From Buchnera aphidicola (Brachycaudus cardui) (lineage in GTDB: Bacteria > Pseudomonadota > Gammaproteobacteria > Enterobacterales > Enterobacteriaceae): a DNA stretch of 64,000 bases. Numbering within the stretch: the stretch's first letter is position 1; the number at the start of each line of letters is the position of its first letter. Location: the NCBI RefSeq assembly GCF_005081945.1, contig NZ_CP034879.1:501363-565362 (forward strand), given 5' to 3'. The position numbers were made by a program, and so were the translations under genes. This document shows, piece after piece, positions 53,998 through 64,000 of the stretch. The notes under the pieces are model-generated. The model saw only the letters and a list, made by a program, of their open reading frames with translations. It ran no database searches and was not told the DNA's origin.

Positions 53998-54432
53998 TTA
54001 TCCTTCAATGCTACCACCAACGTTTTCAATTTTAGCACGAGCCCCCTTAGTTACAAGTAAACCTCGTATTTTTAAAGCTACTGTTAATTCCCCTGAAAGA
54101 ATTATTTTGACTTTTTGAATATTTTTTTTAATAATATTTTCTTTTTTTAATATATTTATATCAATAATATTAGTAGATAAATTTGATATATTTGATAAAC
54201 GCACTTCTGTGGTTATATTCTTTTTTCGAGAATTAAATCCAAATTTAGGTAGCCTTCTATATAAAGGCATTTGACCACCTTCAAAACCACGACGAATACT
54301 ACTTCCTGATCTAGATTTTTGACCTTTATGACCGCGTCCTGATGTTTTTCCAAAACCTGAACCGATACCACGACCTAATCTTTTACGATTCTGACGAGCT
54401 CCAACAGCTGGAGCAAGAGTATTTAAATACAT
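53998..54432 (-). CDS. rplO: 50S ribosomal protein L15
   Basis: L15 binds 23S late in large-subunit assembly. At 144 residues it equals E. coli. The N-terminal glycine/arginine-rich arm is typical: [22 protein letters not shown] near 18-39, then [18 protein letters not shown] near 50-67. The C-terminal globular half is more diverged but ends [15 protein letters not shown] as in E. coli. It lies between rpmD and secY. Confidence 0.97.
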   Translation of the reverse strand: MYLNTLAPAVGARQNRKRLGRGIGSGFGKTSGRGHKGQKSRSGSSIRRGFEGGQMPLYRRLPKFGFNSRKKNITTEVRLSNISNLSTNIIDINILKKENIIKKNIQKVKIILSGELTVALKIRGLLVTKGARAKIENVGGSIEG

Positions 54433-54436
54433 ATTT

Positions 54437-54616
54437 TTATTCCTCTTGTACTTTTAAAATATAAGAAATTTTTTTTATCATACCTTGAATTGCTGAGGTA
54501 TTTTCACGTATTACAGTATGTCCAATATAACGTAATCCAAGTCCAATTAATGTTTTTTTATGTCTTGGTATTCTTCCTATGGCGCTTTTTATTTGAGTAA
54601 TTTTTATCTTTTTCAT
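54437..54616 (-). CDS. rpmD: 50S ribosomal protein L30
   Basis: L30 is a small protein of the large subunit. The ATG giving [20 protein letters not shown] yields 59 residues, as in E. coli; a TTG three codons earlier was rejected. [15 protein letters not shown] near 27-41 is the family core. The gap to rplO is four bases and to rpsE ten bases, so translation is probably coupled. Confidence 0.96.
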   Translation of the reverse strand: MKKIKITQIKSAIGRIPRHKKTLIGLGLRYIGHTVIRENTSAIQGMIKKISYILKVQEE

Positions 54617-54626
54617 TAGATACAAT

Positions 54627-55130
54627 TTATCCTAATATATCTTCAATACGTTTGTTTCTTTTAGCAGCTATCATTTCTGGAGATTTCATATTAACTAAGC
54701 CATTCATAGTAGCTCTCACTACATTAATAGGATTAGTAGAACCGTAAGTTTTAGCTAATACGTTATGTATACCTGCTACTTCTAACACCGCACGCATCGC
54801 TCCTCCTGCAATAATTCCAGTTCCGTCAGATGCGGGCTTCATAAAAACATTTGATCCAGTATGAGAACCTTTTAATGAATGTTGTAAAGTTTTATTCACT
54901 AATGGTATAGTAATCATATTACGTCTAGCTTTTTCCATGGCTTTTTGAATAGCAGAAGGTACTTCACGTGCTTTACCATATCCAAAACCAACTCGACCGT
55001 CTCCATTTCCAACTACAGTTAATGCTGTAAAAGAAAATATACGACCACCTTTAACCGTTTTTGAAACACGATTTACTGTAATTAATTTTTCTTGTAAATC
55101 ACTATTATTTTTTTTTTCAATATTAGCCAT
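54627..55130 (-). CDS. rpsE: 30S ribosomal protein S5
   Basis: S5 lies near the decoding centre and the mRNA entry and influences accuracy. The ATG giving MANIEKK gives 167 residues, identical in length to E. coli; 13 extra codons upstream have no homology. [23 protein letters not shown] near 20-42, GYGKAREVP near 49 and [12 protein letters not shown] near 106 are conserved. It follows rplR in spc operon order. Confidence 0.98.
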   Translation of the reverse strand: MANIEKKNNSDLQEKLITVNRVSKTVKGGRIFSFTALTVVGNGDGRVGFGYGKAREVPSAIQKAMEKARRNMITIPLVNKTLQHSLKGSHTGSNVFMKPASDGTGIIAGGAMRAVLEVAGIHNVLAKTYGSTNPINVVRATMNGLVNMKSPEMIAAKRNKRIEDILG

Positions 55131-55146
55131 ACTATTATTTTTCACC

Positions 55147-55515
55147 TTAAAACTTAAGTCCACTTTCACGTGCAGATTCTGCTAAAACTTGTATACGACC
55201 ATGATATTTAAAACCAGATCGATCAAAAGAAACATGATATATTCCTTTTAATAAAGCTCGTTCTGCGATAATTTTGCCTATTATTTGAGCTGCTTCTTTA
55301 TTGCCTGTATATTTTAAATTAACACTTATATTTTTTTCTAAAGTTGAAGCAAATACTAAGACCTTAGATTCTAAAGAAGAAATTATTTGAGCGTATATAT
55401 GACGTGAAGTTCGATGCACTACTAATCTAACAGCCATTAAATCTTTGATTTTACGACGTGTTTTCATAGAACGACGTATACGAGAAGTTATTTTATTTTT
55501 TCTAGAAAAAGTCAT
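55147..55515 (-). CDS. rplR: 50S ribosomal protein L18
   Basis: L18 binds 5S rRNA and with L5 forms the central protuberance. The 122 residues compare with 117 in E. coli; the N-terminal basic extension ([13 protein letters not shown]) is slightly longer. [16 protein letters not shown] near 30-45 and [13 protein letters not shown] near 99-111 are conserved. It lies two bases after rplF and is close to rpsE. Confidence 0.97.
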   Translation of the reverse strand: MTFSRKNKITSRIRRSMKTRRKIKDLMAVRLVVHRTSRHIYAQIISSLESKVLVFASTLEKNISVNLKYTGNKEAAQIIGKIIAERALLKGIYHVSFDRSGFKYHGRIQVLAESARESGLKF

Positions 55516-55516
55516 G

Positions 55517-56053
55517 TTATTTCTTTTTTGCCTCTTTCATACGTACAACTTCATCTGAATAGCGAATACCTTTGCCTTTATAAGGTTCTGGTATACGATA
55601 AGAACGTAAATTTGCAGCAATTTGACCAACTAATTGTTTATCTATTCCTTGAATGATAATTTCTGTTGGAGATGGGTTTTCTACATTAATGTTTTTAGGT
55701 AACAAGTATGTAATAGCATGAGAATAACCTAATGACATATTAATAATATTACCTTTTGTAATTGAAACACGATATCCTACTCCAGAAAAATATAGTTTTT
55801 TACTAAATTTTTTAGACACACCAATAATCATAGAATTTATAAGAGCTCTTGCAGTTCCAGCTTGTGCCCAAGCATCAGAAAAAGATAAACGTGGTGAAAA
55901 AATTATTTGATTATTTAAATATGTCATTTTAACTGATCGATGAATAGTACGTGAAAGATGTCCATATTTTCCTTTAATAAATATTACCTGTGAATTTAAT
56001 TCAATATCAATATCAGAAGGAACACAAATAGGACATTTAGCAACACGAGACAT
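55517..56053 (-). CDS. rplF: 50S ribosomal protein L6
   Basis: L6 sits near the factor-binding region and the sarcin-ricin loop. The 178 residues match E. coli (177). The signature [16 protein letters not shown] near 154-169 is intact. It has the two-domain repeat structure of the family. GGAGG precedes the ATG. A short duplication of the rpsH 3' end lies in the 37 bases before it. Confidence 0.97.
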   Translation of the reverse strand: MSRVAKCPICVPSDIDIELNSQVIFIKGKYGHLSRTIHRSVKMTYLNNQIIFSPRLSFSDAWAQAGTARALINSMIIGVSKKFSKKLYFSGVGYRVSITKGNIINMSLGYSHAITYLLPKNINVENPSPTEIIIQGIDKQLVGQIAANLRSYRIPEPYKGKGIRYSDEVVRMKEAKKK

Positions 56054-56072
56054 TCTTCCTCCAAACTCTGCT

Positions 56073-56104
56073 CTAAGCTACATAACTTTTCTAAGCTACA
56101 TAAC
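56073..56104 (-). repeat. 14-base direct repeat at the rpsH stop codon
   Basis: CTAAGCTACATAAC (plus strand) occurs at 56073-56086 and again at 56091-56104, a period of 18 bases. The second copy encodes the last residues and stop of rpsH; the first lies in the rpsH-rplF spacer, so it looks like a small tandem duplication of the gene end. Confidence 0.85.
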
Positions 56105-56483
56105 AAATAACTTCACCGCCAAGACCCTCTTGACGAGCCATACGATCTGTCATAACTCCTTGAGAAGTAGAAATCACTGCTATTCCCAAACCAGCCATCA
56201 CTTTAGGTAAATTATTCTTATTTTTATATATTCTTAAACTCGGACGACTAACACGTTGAATCATTTCTACTACAGCTTTCCCTTTAAAATATTTTAAAAT
56301 GATTTGTAAAGTTAATTTTGAATCACCAGTGATATTAAAATCTGTAATATAACCTTCTTTTTTTAACAATTTAACAATTGATTTTTTTAATTTAGAGGAA
56401 GGCATTGAAACAGAATATTTATTAGCTGATTGACCATTTCGAATACGAGTTAACATATCTGATATTGAATCTTGCATACTCAT
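56091..56483 (-). CDS. rpsH: 30S ribosomal protein S8
   Basis: S8 binds helix 21 of 16S rRNA and in E. coli represses the spc operon. At 130 residues it equals E. coli. [18 protein letters not shown] at the start, [17 protein letters not shown] near 76-92 and [22 protein letters not shown] at the end are conserved. The last codons and stop are duplicated just downstream without harming the frame. Confidence 0.98.
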   Translation of the reverse strand: MSMQDSISDMLTRIRNGQSANKYSVSMPSSKLKKSIVKLLKKEGYITDFNITGDSKLTLQIILKYFKGKAVVEMIQRVSRPSLRIYKNKNNLPKVMAGLGIAVISTSQGVMTDRMARQEGLGGEVICYVA

Positions 56484-56514
56484 TTTTAAACTCCAAAACC
56501 TGAAAAATTATATT

Positions 56515-56820
56515 TTACCAACTGGCTTTTTTTAAACCAGGTATTTCACCTTTCATAGCTGCTTCTCTCACTTTAATACGACTTAATCCAAATTTACGTA
56601 AAAAAGCATGCGGTCGACCAGTTTGACGACATCTATTTCTTTGACGTGATGGACTAGAATCACGAGGAAAAGACTGTAGTTTAAGAACAGCATTCCAACG
56701 TTCTTCTTCTGAAAGAAGCATATTAGAAATAATATTTTTTAATTCAATACGTTGTCTATAAAATTTATTGGATAACTTTACACGTTTAACTTCTCGTGCC
56801 TTCATTGATTGTTTAGCCAT
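56515..56820 (-). CDS. rpsN: 30S ribosomal protein S14
   Basis: S14 is in the head of the small subunit. The 101 residues match the longer, zinc-free form found in enterics. [16 protein letters not shown] at the start and [35 protein letters not shown] near 60-95 are diagnostic. It is followed by rpsH, in spc operon order. Confidence 0.98.
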   Translation of the reverse strand: MAKQSMKAREVKRVKLSNKFYRQRIELKNIISNMLLSEEERWNAVLKLQSFPRDSSPSRQRNRCRQTGRPHAFLRKFGLSRIKVREAAMKGEIPGLKKASW

Positions 56821-56834
56821 TGAATAACCTTGTA

Positions 56835-57374
56835 TTACTTACGAAAAGGAAAATTAAAAGCAGATAATAATAAACGACCTTCATGATCAGATTTAGCAGT
56901 AGTAGTTATTGTCACATCTAATCCACGAACTCTATCCACTTTATCATAATCAATCTCAGGAAAAATAATCTGTTCACGAATTCCTAAACTATAATTTCCT
57001 TGACCATCAAAAGAATTACTTGATAAACCACGAAAATCACGAATTCTAGGAACTGCAATAATAATTAAACGTTCAAAAAAATCCCATTTTCTCTGACCAC
57101 GCAATGTAACTTTACAACCAATAGGATAACCTTGTCGAATTTTAAAACCAGCAACAGATTTTCGAGCTTTAGTGATTATTGGTTTTTGTCCAGAAATCGC
57201 TGTAAGATCTAAAACAGCGTGATCTAATACTTTTTTATCAGAAGCAGCAGCACCTACACCCATATTTAAGGTGATTTTATCAATTTTAGGCACCTGCATA
57301 ATAGAACTGTAATTTAATTCAAGCATAAGATTTCTTATTACTTTTAATTTGTAATGATTATACAATGTTGCCAT
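56835..57374 (-). CDS. rplE: 50S ribosomal protein L5
   Basis: L5 binds 5S rRNA and contacts P-site tRNA and S13. At 179 residues it equals E. coli. [21 protein letters not shown] near 33-53 and [26 protein letters not shown] near 68-93 are conserved, and the end SAFNFPFRK is unchanged. In E. coli the S8 repressor site overlaps its start; I could not confirm this structure here. Confidence 0.98.
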   Translation of the reverse strand: MATLYNHYKLKVIRNLMLELNYSSIMQVPKIDKITLNMGVGAAASDKKVLDHAVLDLTAISGQKPIITKARKSVAGFKIRQGYPIGCKVTLRGQRKWDFFERLIIIAVPRIRDFRGLSSNSFDGQGNYSLGIREQIIFPEIDYDKVDRVRGLDVTITTTAKSDHEGRLLLSAFNFPFRK

Positions 57375-57388
57375 TATATTACTCCAGG

Positions 57389-57703
57389 CTATTTAATCGT
57401 TTTACTATTAGATTTAAAAAATCGAACTTTTTTCCCTTCTTCAAATCTAAAACCAATACGATCTGCTTTCTTAGATTCAGGATTAAAAATAGCAATGTTT
57501 GATATCTGAATAGGTGCTTCTTTTTCTAAAATACCACCGTTTTTATTTTGAGACGGCACTGGTTTTTGATGTTTTTTAATTATATTTACACCATTAACAA
57601 TTGCTTTATACGAAGATAAAATATTTTTAATAATACCTTTTTTTCCTTTATCTTTACCAGTCAATATAATAACTTCATCATTACGACGTAACTTTGATGC
57701 CAT
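57389..57703 (-). CDS. rplX: 50S ribosomal protein L24
   Basis: L24 is an early assembly initiator for the large subunit. The 104 residues equal E. coli. The KOW motif is visible in [21 protein letters not shown] near 6-26. Further conserved blocks are [22 protein letters not shown] near 44-65 and [20 protein letters not shown] near the end. It lies between rplN and rplE. Confidence 0.97.
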   Translation of the reverse strand: MASKLRRNDEVIILTGKDKGKKGIIKNILSSYKAIVNGVNIIKKHQKPVPSQNKNGGILEKEAPIQISNIAIFNPESKKADRIGFRFEEGKKVRFFKSNSKTIK

Positions 57704-57730
57704 TTTTTGTATTCCTTGAAAAATTTTTTG

Positions 57731-58099
57731 TTAAAGAACTTCTGGTGCTAATGAAATAATTTTCATAAATTTTTCTGTTCTCAACTCACGAGTGACAGGT
57801 CCAAAAATACGAGTACCTATAGGTTGTTCATTATTATTAAGTACAACACAAGCATTTCTATCGAAACGAATAATAGAACCATCAGATCGTCTTACTCCTT
57901 TTTTAGTTCTTACTACTACTGCTTTAAGAACCTCTCCTTTTTTTACTTTACCTCTTGGAATGGCTTCTTTAATTGTAATTTTAATTACATCACCAATACC
58001 TGCATAACGACGACGAGAACCACCTAATACTTTAATACACATAGCGGAACGTGCACCAGAATTATCAGCTACATATAAAATTGTTTGCTCTTGAATCAT
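57731..58099 (-). CDS. rplN: 50S ribosomal protein L14
   Basis: L14 lies at the subunit interface. The ATG giving [21 protein letters not shown] aligns with E. coli and yields 122 residues (E. coli 123); a TTG three codons upstream is unlikely. [26 protein letters not shown] near 46-71 is nearly identical. It is the first gene of the spc operon, and a hairpin and a TATAAT element lie in the gap behind it. Confidence 0.98.
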   Translation of the reverse strand: MIQEQTILYVADNSGARSAMCIKVLGGSRRRYAGIGDVIKITIKEAIPRGKVKKGEVLKAVVVRTKKGVRRSDGSIIRFDRNACVVLNNNEQPIGTRIFGPVTRELRTEKFMKIISLAPEVL

Positions 58100-58239
58100 A
58101 CCTTTCAAACCTCAAATATTATAATTTATAATATCTATATAAAAGGACTAGTGTAAAATAATTTTATTATAACACTGCTTCTCTTTTATAAATAGAAAAC
58201 ATGAGCAGACCTGAGTTTGTTCATGTTTTTAAATAATTG
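58100..58239 (-). promoter_or_regulatory. S10/spc boundary: hairpin and candidate spc promoter
   Basis: This gap is long for a ribosomal operon. On the minus strand an AAAACATGA/TCATGTTTT stem (58196-58229 overall) ends in TTTTCTATTT and could stop S10 transcription after rpsQ. Downstream of it a perfect -10 TATAAT (58166-58171) lies about 65 bases before rplN, with no good -35. This mirrors the E. coli division between S10 and spc operons. Confidence 0.5.
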
Positions 58240-58491
58240 TCAAAAAATAGTTTTTTCAATTATACGAACTAAGACCCAAGACTTTGTTTTAGAAATTGGA
58301 CGAGATTCTCGAATTTCTATTAAATCGCCCACAGTACATTCATTTTTTTCATCATGAATGTGTAATTTTGTAGTACGTTTAATAAACTTGCCATAAATAG
58401 CATGTTTTATAACACGCTCAATAGCAACTACAGCAGATTTTTGCATCTTGTCACTTATAACTCGACCTTGCAAGGTTCGAATATTTTCCAT
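58240..58491 (-). CDS. rpsQ: 30S ribosomal protein S17
   Basis: S17 is a primary 16S-binding OB-fold protein. The 83 residues match E. coli (84). [22 protein letters not shown] near 5-26 and [22 protein letters not shown] near 57-78 are conserved. Its ATG shares a base with the rpmC stop (TAATG), a coupling overlap. It closes the S10 operon. Confidence 0.97.
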   Translation of the reverse strand: MENIRTLQGRVISDKMQKSAVVAIERVIKHAIYGKFIKRTTKLHIHDEKNECTVGDLIEIRESRPISKTKSWVLVRIIEKTIF

Positions 58492-58688
58492 TATTTTATG
58501 ATATCCTTTTCAGTTAATAAAGTTTTTACTTGCGCAATATTTCGTCGAACTTTTCGTAATAAATGAGGTTGTTTTAGTTTTCCAGATACAGATTGCATAC
58601 GAAGATTAAATTGTTCACGTAATAATTGAAAAAGTTCTGTTGTGAGATCTATTTTATTTTTTTGTCGTAGTGCTTTTATAACTTTCAT
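58491..58688 (-). CDS. rpmC: 50S ribosomal protein L29
   Basis: L29 is at the peptide exit tunnel next to L23 and helps form the docking site for trigger factor and SRP. The 65 residues compare with 63 in E. coli. Two helices are visible, with [14 protein letters not shown] near 20-33 and [15 protein letters not shown] near 44-58. It overlaps its neighbours on both sides by one base (TAATG junctions). Confidence 0.96.
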   Translation of the reverse strand: MKVIKALRQKNKIDLTTELFQLLREQFNLRMQSVSGKLKQPHLLRKVRRNIAQVKTLLTEKDIIK

Positions 58689-59098
58689 TACATCACCATT
58701 TTATTTACAAAAGTAGTTTTAATTGGTAATTTTGCTGCAGCCAACTTAAATGCTTCACGAGACTCTTCTTCAGTAACTCCATCTAATTCATAAAGAATTT
58801 TTCCTGGTTGTACTAAAGCAACCCAATATTCAACATTTCCTTTCCCTTTTCCCATTCTAACTTCTAATGGTTTTTGAGTTATAGGTTTATCAGGAAATAT
58901 ACGTATCCACATTTTTCCTTGTCTTTTGATACAACGAGTAATAGCTCTTCTTGCAGATTCTATTTGACGAGCTGTTAAACGTCCTCGACTAGTGGCTTTT
59001 AGACCAAAAGCACCAAAATTAACACTAGTACCAGAGGCTAGTCCACGATTGCGACCTTTATGCATTTTGCGAAATTTAGTACGTTTTGGTTGCAACAT
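58688..59098 (-). CDS. rplP: 50S ribosomal protein L16
   Basis: L16 organises the A-site side of the peptidyl transferase centre. The 136 residues equal E. coli. [21 protein letters not shown] at the start, the [13 protein letters not shown] stretch near 43-55 and [28 protein letters not shown] near 81-108 are conserved, including the Arg 81 region. The rpmC ATG overlaps its stop. Confidence 0.98.
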   Translation of the reverse strand: MLQPKRTKFRKMHKGRNRGLASGTSVNFGAFGLKATSRGRLTARQIESARRAITRCIKRQGKMWIRIFPDKPITQKPLEVRMGKGKGNVEYWVALVQPGKILYELDGVTEEESREAFKLAAAKLPIKTTFVNKMVM

Positions 59099-59116
59099 TG
59101 CTAAACTCTCTCTTTC

Positions 59117-59818
59117 TTACTTACGATTTTTTCGATGTTGTTTTTTTGTTTGAATAGAAGGTTTTTCTAATTGTTCAATTGCAGACATACCACCTAATAC
59201 TTCACCTTTAAAAATCCATACTTTCACACCTATGACGCCATATGTTGTATGAGCTTCTGAAGTACTATAATCAATATTGGCACGTAGTGTATGTAAAGGT
59301 ACTCTACCTTCTCTATACCACTCTCTACGAGCTATTTCTGCTCCTCCTAAACGACCGCTTACTTCAACTTTAATACCTTTAGCACCTTGTCGCATCGCAT
59401 TTTGAACTGATCTTTTCATAGCGCGTCGAAACATTACTCTTCTTTCTAACTGAGAAGTAATGTTATCTGATACAAGCTTTGCATCTAATTCAGGTTTACG
59501 TATTTCAGAAATATTTATTTGTACTGGTACTCCAGTGATTTTAGCAATATTAATTCTTAATTTTTCTACATCTTCACCTTTTTTTCCAATAACAATACCA
59601 GGTCTTGCTGTATAAATAGTAACTCGAATACTTTTTGCTGGTCTTTCAATAATAATACGAGAAACAGATGCTTTTATTAATGCTTTCATTAAAAATTGAC
59701 GAACTTTATAGTCACTATCTAAATGATCAGCAAAATCTTTAGTATTAGCAAACCAAACAGAATTCCATTTTTTTATTATTCCTAGTCGCATTCCATTAGG
59801 ATGTACTTTCTGACCCAT
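59117..59818 (-). CDS. rpsC: 30S ribosomal protein S3
   Basis: S3 lines the mRNA entry site and contributes to helicase activity of the ribosome. The 233 residues equal E. coli. The KH domain GxxG is GKKG within [17 protein letters not shown] near 72-88, and the C-terminal domain has [30 protein letters not shown] near 150-180. The final tail is Lys-rich. It follows rplV by 18 bases. Confidence 0.98.
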   Translation of the reverse strand: MGQKVHPNGMRLGIIKKWNSVWFANTKDFADHLDSDYKVRQFLMKALIKASVSRIIIERPAKSIRVTIYTARPGIVIGKKGEDVEKLRINIAKITGVPVQINISEIRKPELDAKLVSDNITSQLERRVMFRRAMKRSVQNAMRQGAKGIKVEVSGRLGGAEIARREWYREGRVPLHTLRANIDYSTSEAHTTYGVIGVKVWIFKGEVLGGMSAIEQLEKPSIQTKKQHRKNRK

Positions 59819-59836
59819 TACTATTTCTCCTCAATA

Positions 59837-60169
59837 TTAACGATCAGATACAATCACAGTAATATGACTAGTCCGCTTCAAAATACGATCTGCACGTCCT
59901 TTAGCACGTGGCATCATTCTTTTCATTGTTGAACCTTCATTAATAAATATTTTTTTTATTTTTAATTTATCTATGTCAGCACCATCATTATGTTCAGCAT
60001 TAGCTACAGCTGATTCCACTACTTTTTTTACTAAAGCAGCAGCTTTTTTATTACTATAAGTTAAAATATTTAATGCTTGTGGAACTTTTTTACCACGAAC
60101 TAAATCTGCAATTAAACGAACTTTTTGTGCAGAAGAACGTGCTTGACGATGATGAGCTACAGTTTCCAT
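59837..60169 (-). CDS. rplV: 50S ribosomal protein L22
   Basis: L22 extends a beta-hairpin into the exit tunnel. At 110 residues it equals E. coli. [26 protein letters not shown] near 8-33 and the hairpin [32 protein letters not shown] near 76-107 are conserved; the tip has MMPRAKGRA, as in other bacteria. It follows rpsS by 24 bases. Confidence 0.98.
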   Translation of the reverse strand: METVAHHRQARSSAQKVRLIADLVRGKKVPQALNILTYSNKKAAALVKKVVESAVANAEHNDGADIDKLKIKKIFINEGSTMKRMMPRAKGRADRILKRTSHITVIVSDR

Positions 60170-60193
60170 GTACTATTCCTCTTTCTTTTTACT

Positions 60194-60472
60194 TTAACGT
60201 TTTTTTACTTTTTTATCAGCAGTATGTCCTCTATAAGTACGAGTTAAAGAAAATTCACCTAACTTGTGACCTACCATTTCTTCTGTAATAAAAACAGGAA
60301 TATGATAACGACCATTATGAATAGATATAGTTAATCCTACCATGTTCGGGAATATTGTTGAACGTCTTGACCAAGTTTTAATAGGTTTTTTATCATTTGT
60401 TTTTACTGATTTTTCTACTTTTTTCAATAAACTTACATCAATAAAAGGACCTTTTTTAAGAGAACGTGGCAT
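60194..60472 (-). CDS. rpsS: 30S ribosomal protein S19
   Basis: S19 is in the head of the small subunit beside S13. The ATG giving [18 protein letters not shown] aligns exactly with E. coli and yields 92 residues; the frame runs 162 bases further into rplB without homology. [27 protein letters not shown] near 37-63 and [15 protein letters not shown] are conserved. Confidence 0.98.
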   Translation of the reverse strand: MPRSLKKGPFIDVSLLKKVEKSVKTNDKKPIKTWSRRSTIFPNMVGLTISIHNGRYHIPVFITEEMVGHKLGEFSLTRTYRGHTADKKVKKR

Positions 60473-60494
60473 AAAGTAATTTTTCTCTCTGCAA

Positions 60495-61316
60495 TTATTT
60501 AATACGATGACGTAAAATAAATTTTTCAGTACGTTTATTTTTACGAGTTTTTTTACCTTTTGTTTGTATACCCCATGGAGTAACTGGATGTTTACCAAAA
60601 TTTCTTCCTTCGCCACCTCCATGAGGATGATCAACAGGATTCATTGCTGTACCACGAACAGTGGGACGTATTCCTATCCAACGAGATGCTCCTGCTTTAC
60701 CTAATACTTTTAACATATGTTCAGAATTTCCGACTTCACCAATTGTAGCTCTACAATTAGATAGTGTTTTTCTCATTTCACCAGAGCGTAAACGTAAAGT
60801 AGCATATTCTTCATCACATGCTACTAATTGTACATAACTACCAGCAGAACGAGCTATTTGACCTCCTTTTCCAGGCCTCATTTCTACATTATGAATTAAT
60901 GTACCAACTGGAATATTTTTAATAGGTAAGGAATTTCCTATTTTTATAGAAGCATTTATACCAGATACTATTGTATCTCCTATTTTTAAATTTTTAGGAG
61001 CTAAAATATAACTTCTTTTACCATCTTTATATAATATTAAAGCAATATTAGAAGAACGATTAGGATCGTATTCAAATCTTTCTACTGTAGCTTCTACAGT
61101 ATCTTTATTTCTCTTAAAATCTATAATACGATATGCTCTTTTATGTCCACCACCAATATGACGAGTCGTAATTCTACCATTATTATTCCGTCCTCCACTT
61201 TTACTTTTTTTTTGTAAAAGTAATGAATATGGTTTTCCTTTATGTAATTCTGAATTAACAACTTTAACGACATGGCGACGACCCGGAGATGTCGGTTTGC
61301 ATTTAACAATTGCCAT
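60495..61316 (-). CDS. rplB: 50S ribosomal protein L2
   Basis: L2 is essential for subunit joining and lies near the peptidyl transferase centre. The 273 residues equal E. coli. [19 protein letters not shown] at the start, [19 protein letters not shown] near 133-151 and [25 protein letters not shown] near 224-248 are conserved. The functionally important His in DHPHGGG (His 229 region) is present. Confidence 0.98.
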   Translation of the reverse strand: MAIVKCKPTSPGRRHVVKVVNSELHKGKPYSLLLQKKSKSGGRNNNGRITTRHIGGGHKRAYRIIDFKRNKDTVEATVERFEYDPNRSSNIALILYKDGKRSYILAPKNLKIGDTIVSGINASIKIGNSLPIKNIPVGTLIHNVEMRPGKGGQIARSAGSYVQLVACDEEYATLRLRSGEMRKTLSNCRATIGEVGNSEHMLKVLGKAGASRWIGIRPTVRGTAMNPVDHPHGGGEGRNFGKHPVTPWGIQTKGKKTRKNKRTEKFILRHRIK

Positions 61317-61331
61317 TGTGTTGTCCTCCGA

Positions 61332-61634
61332 CTACTCTGTATTACTGATAAAATCTAAGTTATACCCTTTTTTAACCTTAATATAGGCTTTTTTCCAATT
61401 GCTTTTATAAATAATACGATTAGATTGACGTTTCTTTTTTCCTTTTATTTTTAATGTTTTTATGCTTTCAACTTCTATATTAAATATTTTTTTTACTGCA
61501 CATTTTATTTCATATTTAGTAGCATTATTTAAAACTTTCAAAACAACAGTATTAAATTTTTCTATAGATATAGATGCTTTTTCAGATATATGTGGAGAAA
61601 GTAGTATTTTGAATAAACGTTCTTCAGAAATCAT
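61332..61634 (-). CDS. rplW: 50S ribosomal protein L23
   Basis: L23 is the docking site for trigger factor and SRP at the tunnel exit. At 100 residues it equals E. coli. [11 protein letters not shown] near 11-21 and [22 protein letters not shown] sequence near 50-67 are visible. The trigger-factor-binding Glu in SPHISEKA (Glu 18) is retained, consistent with tig being kept. Its ATG overlaps the rplD stop as ATGA. Confidence 0.97.
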   Translation of the reverse strand: MISEERLFKILLSPHISEKASISIEKFNTVVLKVLNNATKYEIKCAVKKIFNIEVESIKTLKIKGKKKRQSNRIIYKSNWKKAYIKVKKGYNLDFISNTE

Positions 61635-62236
61635 GAAAGTATTTCCTCTACTTTTTTGACTGCTTCAACCGTAATAACAACATTCTCAAAAGCAATTAAA
61701 CTAACAGGATCTATTGATCGTACATCTTTTACATCTACCGAATATAGATTTCTAGATGCAAGCAATAAATTATTATCTACTTGATCTGTAATAATAAGAA
61801 CATTTTTCAAATCTATATCCTGTAATTTTTTTACTAAAAGTTTTGTTTTAGGTGCATTTAATGAAAAATCTTTAAAAATTATTAATCTTTTTTGCCGTAT
61901 TAATTCAGAAAAAATACTTTTTAATGCACCACGATACATTTTTTTATTAACTTTCTGACTATATTCTTGCGGTTTTGCAGCAAATGTTACACCACCTGAA
62001 CGCCAAATCGGACTTCTGAAAGATCCTGCTCTTGCACGACCTGTACCTTTTTGACGCCATGGTTTTCTACCTGATCCAGATACTTCGGCACGACTTTTTT
62101 GTGCTCTAGTACCTTGACGGGTAGATGCTGAATAAGCAATAACAACTTGATGAATTAGAGCTTTATTAAAATCACGACCAAAAATGACTTCAGAAACACT
62201 AAGAACACTTTGTATGTCTTTAACTACTAATTCCAT
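61631..62236 (-). CDS. rplD: 50S ribosomal protein L4
   Basis: L4 reaches into the exit tunnel and in E. coli also represses the S10 operon. At 201 residues it equals E. coli. [34 protein letters not shown] near 38-71 is the tunnel-lining loop and is well conserved. Autogenous control by L4 would need the S10 leader hairpins, which are not recognisable here. Confidence 0.97.
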   Translation of the reverse strand: MELVVKDIQSVLSVSEVIFGRDFNKALIHQVVIAYSASTRQGTRAQKSRAEVSGSGRKPWRQKGTGRARAGSFRSPIWRSGGVTFAAKPQEYSQKVNKKMYRGALKSIFSELIRQKRLIIFKDFSLNAPKTKLLVKKLQDIDLKNVLIITDQVDNNLLLASRNLYSVDVKDVRSIDPVSLIAFENVVITVEAVKKVEEILS

Positions 62237-62255
62237 GCTTTACTCCTCACTGCTC

Positions 62256-62885
62256 TCAAACCTTAATAGCTGGTTTAACGATAAGATCACTACCGGTGGC
62301 ACCGGGAACCGCACCTTTTACTAAAAGAAGACTTTTATCTTTATCAAGATGTACTATATTCAAATTTTGTATAGTTACGCGACTATTTCCTAATTGTCCT
62401 GCCATTTTTTTTCCTTTAAATACTCTACCTGGAGTTTGATTTTGACCAATAGAACCAGGTACCCTATGAGATAAAGAGTTCCCATGAGTTGCATCTTGAG
62501 TATGAAAATTCCAACGTTTGACTGTTCCAGAAAAACCTTTTCCCTTAGAAATACCTGTAACATCAACTTTTTTTATATTATGAAAAATATTAATATTAAT
62601 TTTTTGACCCACTTGAAAACTTTCATTGGAATCAATTTTAAATTCCCATAAACCACGACCAGGGGTTACGCCTGACTTTAAAAAATGACCTGCTTTTGGC
62701 TTTATTAATCTATTTGATTTTTTTATACCAGTAGTTACTTGAACAGCGCAGTAGAGGTCAGTATTCATGTTTTTTACTTGTGTAACTCGATTTTCTTGAA
62801 GTTCAATTACTGTAACCGGGATTGAAGATCCTTCTTTAGTAAAAATTCGAGTCATACCTAGTTTTTTACCAACTAAACCAATCAT
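62256..62885 (-). CDS. rplC: 50S ribosomal protein L3
   Basis: L3 is an early assembly protein with an arm near the peptidyl transferase centre. The second ATG ([15 protein letters not shown]) gives 209 residues, identical to E. coli, and has AAGG upstream; the first ATG adds seven residues with no match. [40 protein letters not shown] near 124-163 contains the Gln (NQTPG) that is methylated in E. coli. Confidence 0.97.
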   Translation of the reverse strand: MIGLVGKKLGMTRIFTKEGSSIPVTVIELQENRVTQVKNMNTDLYCAVQVTTGIKKSNRLIKPKAGHFLKSGVTPGRGLWEFKIDSNESFQVGQKININIFHNIKKVDVTGISKGKGFSGTVKRWNFHTQDATHGNSLSHRVPGSIGQNQTPGRVFKGKKMAGQLGNSRVTIQNLNIVHLDKDKSLLLVKGAVPGATGSDLIVKPAIKV

Positions 62886-62916
62886 TCTTTTTGATACCTT
62901 AATCATGTATATCTAA

Positions 62917-64000
<1,084 letters not shown>

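Overview
This is a 64 kb piece of an extremely AT-rich gammaproteobacterial genome whose proteins match Escherichia coli almost gene for gene. Protein lengths are near those of E. coli, intergenic DNA is short and A/T-rich, no insertion sequence, phage, CRISPR array or foreign-looking island is visible, and local gene order follows blocks of the E. coli map with deletions between them. The 23S-5S rRNA operon carries tRNA-Glu and lacks 16S. Together with the split ribD, this points strongly to Buchnera aphidicola, the obligate aphid endosymbiont, probably from an Aphidinae-type host. That assignment is inferred from gene content; no database search was run.

Layout. (1) 1-8 kb: recB (5' end outside the window), recD, argA, initiator tRNA-fMet, mltA. 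(2) 8-15 kb: riboflavin, thiamine and isoprenoid genes (ribH, thiL, ribD in two pieces, nusB, dxs, ispA) and the transporter yajR. (3) 15-20 kb: tusE and the complete cytochrome bo3 operon cyoABCDE. (4) 20-29 kb: protein quality control (bolA, tig, clpP, clpX, lon, ppiD) and queC. (5) 30-39 kb: the ABC exporter pair mdlA/mdlB, 4.5S RNA, dnaX and a separate gene that I identify as the C-terminal (tau-specific) part of DnaX, ybaB, htpG, adk, tRNA-Arg, folD. (6) 39-42 kb: cysS, ybeD, cspE. (7) 42-46 kb: tRNA-Glu, 23S and 5S rRNA on the minus strand. (8) 46-49 kb: aroE, tsaC, smg, def, fmt. (9) 49.5-64 kb: the alpha, spc and S10 ribosomal-protein operons in E. coli order on the minus strand, followed by the C-terminal part of tuf.

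How the genes fit together. Most of the window is translation (ribosome, rRNA, tRNAs, formylation and deformylation, cysS), respiration through one terminal quinol oxidase, and proteostasis (trigger factor, ClpXP, Lon, HtpG, PpiD). argA and aroE serve essential amino acid supply and ribD/ribH serve riboflavin supply, which fits nutritional symbiosis. RecBCD subunits and the Pol III clamp loader provide DNA maintenance.

Most interesting points. dnaX is split so that the polymerase-binding tau domain is a free-standing gene. ribD is interrupted by one in-frame TGA at its domain boundary. A heat-shock-type promoter, leader and start region of lon appear preserved almost base for base, including non-AT synonymous positions. 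The tRNA-Glu-23S-5S operon keeps an rrn P2-type promoter and a boxA. Long A-runs lie inside essential codons, including the catalytic lysine of FolD. I found no convincing novel defence system or mobile system.
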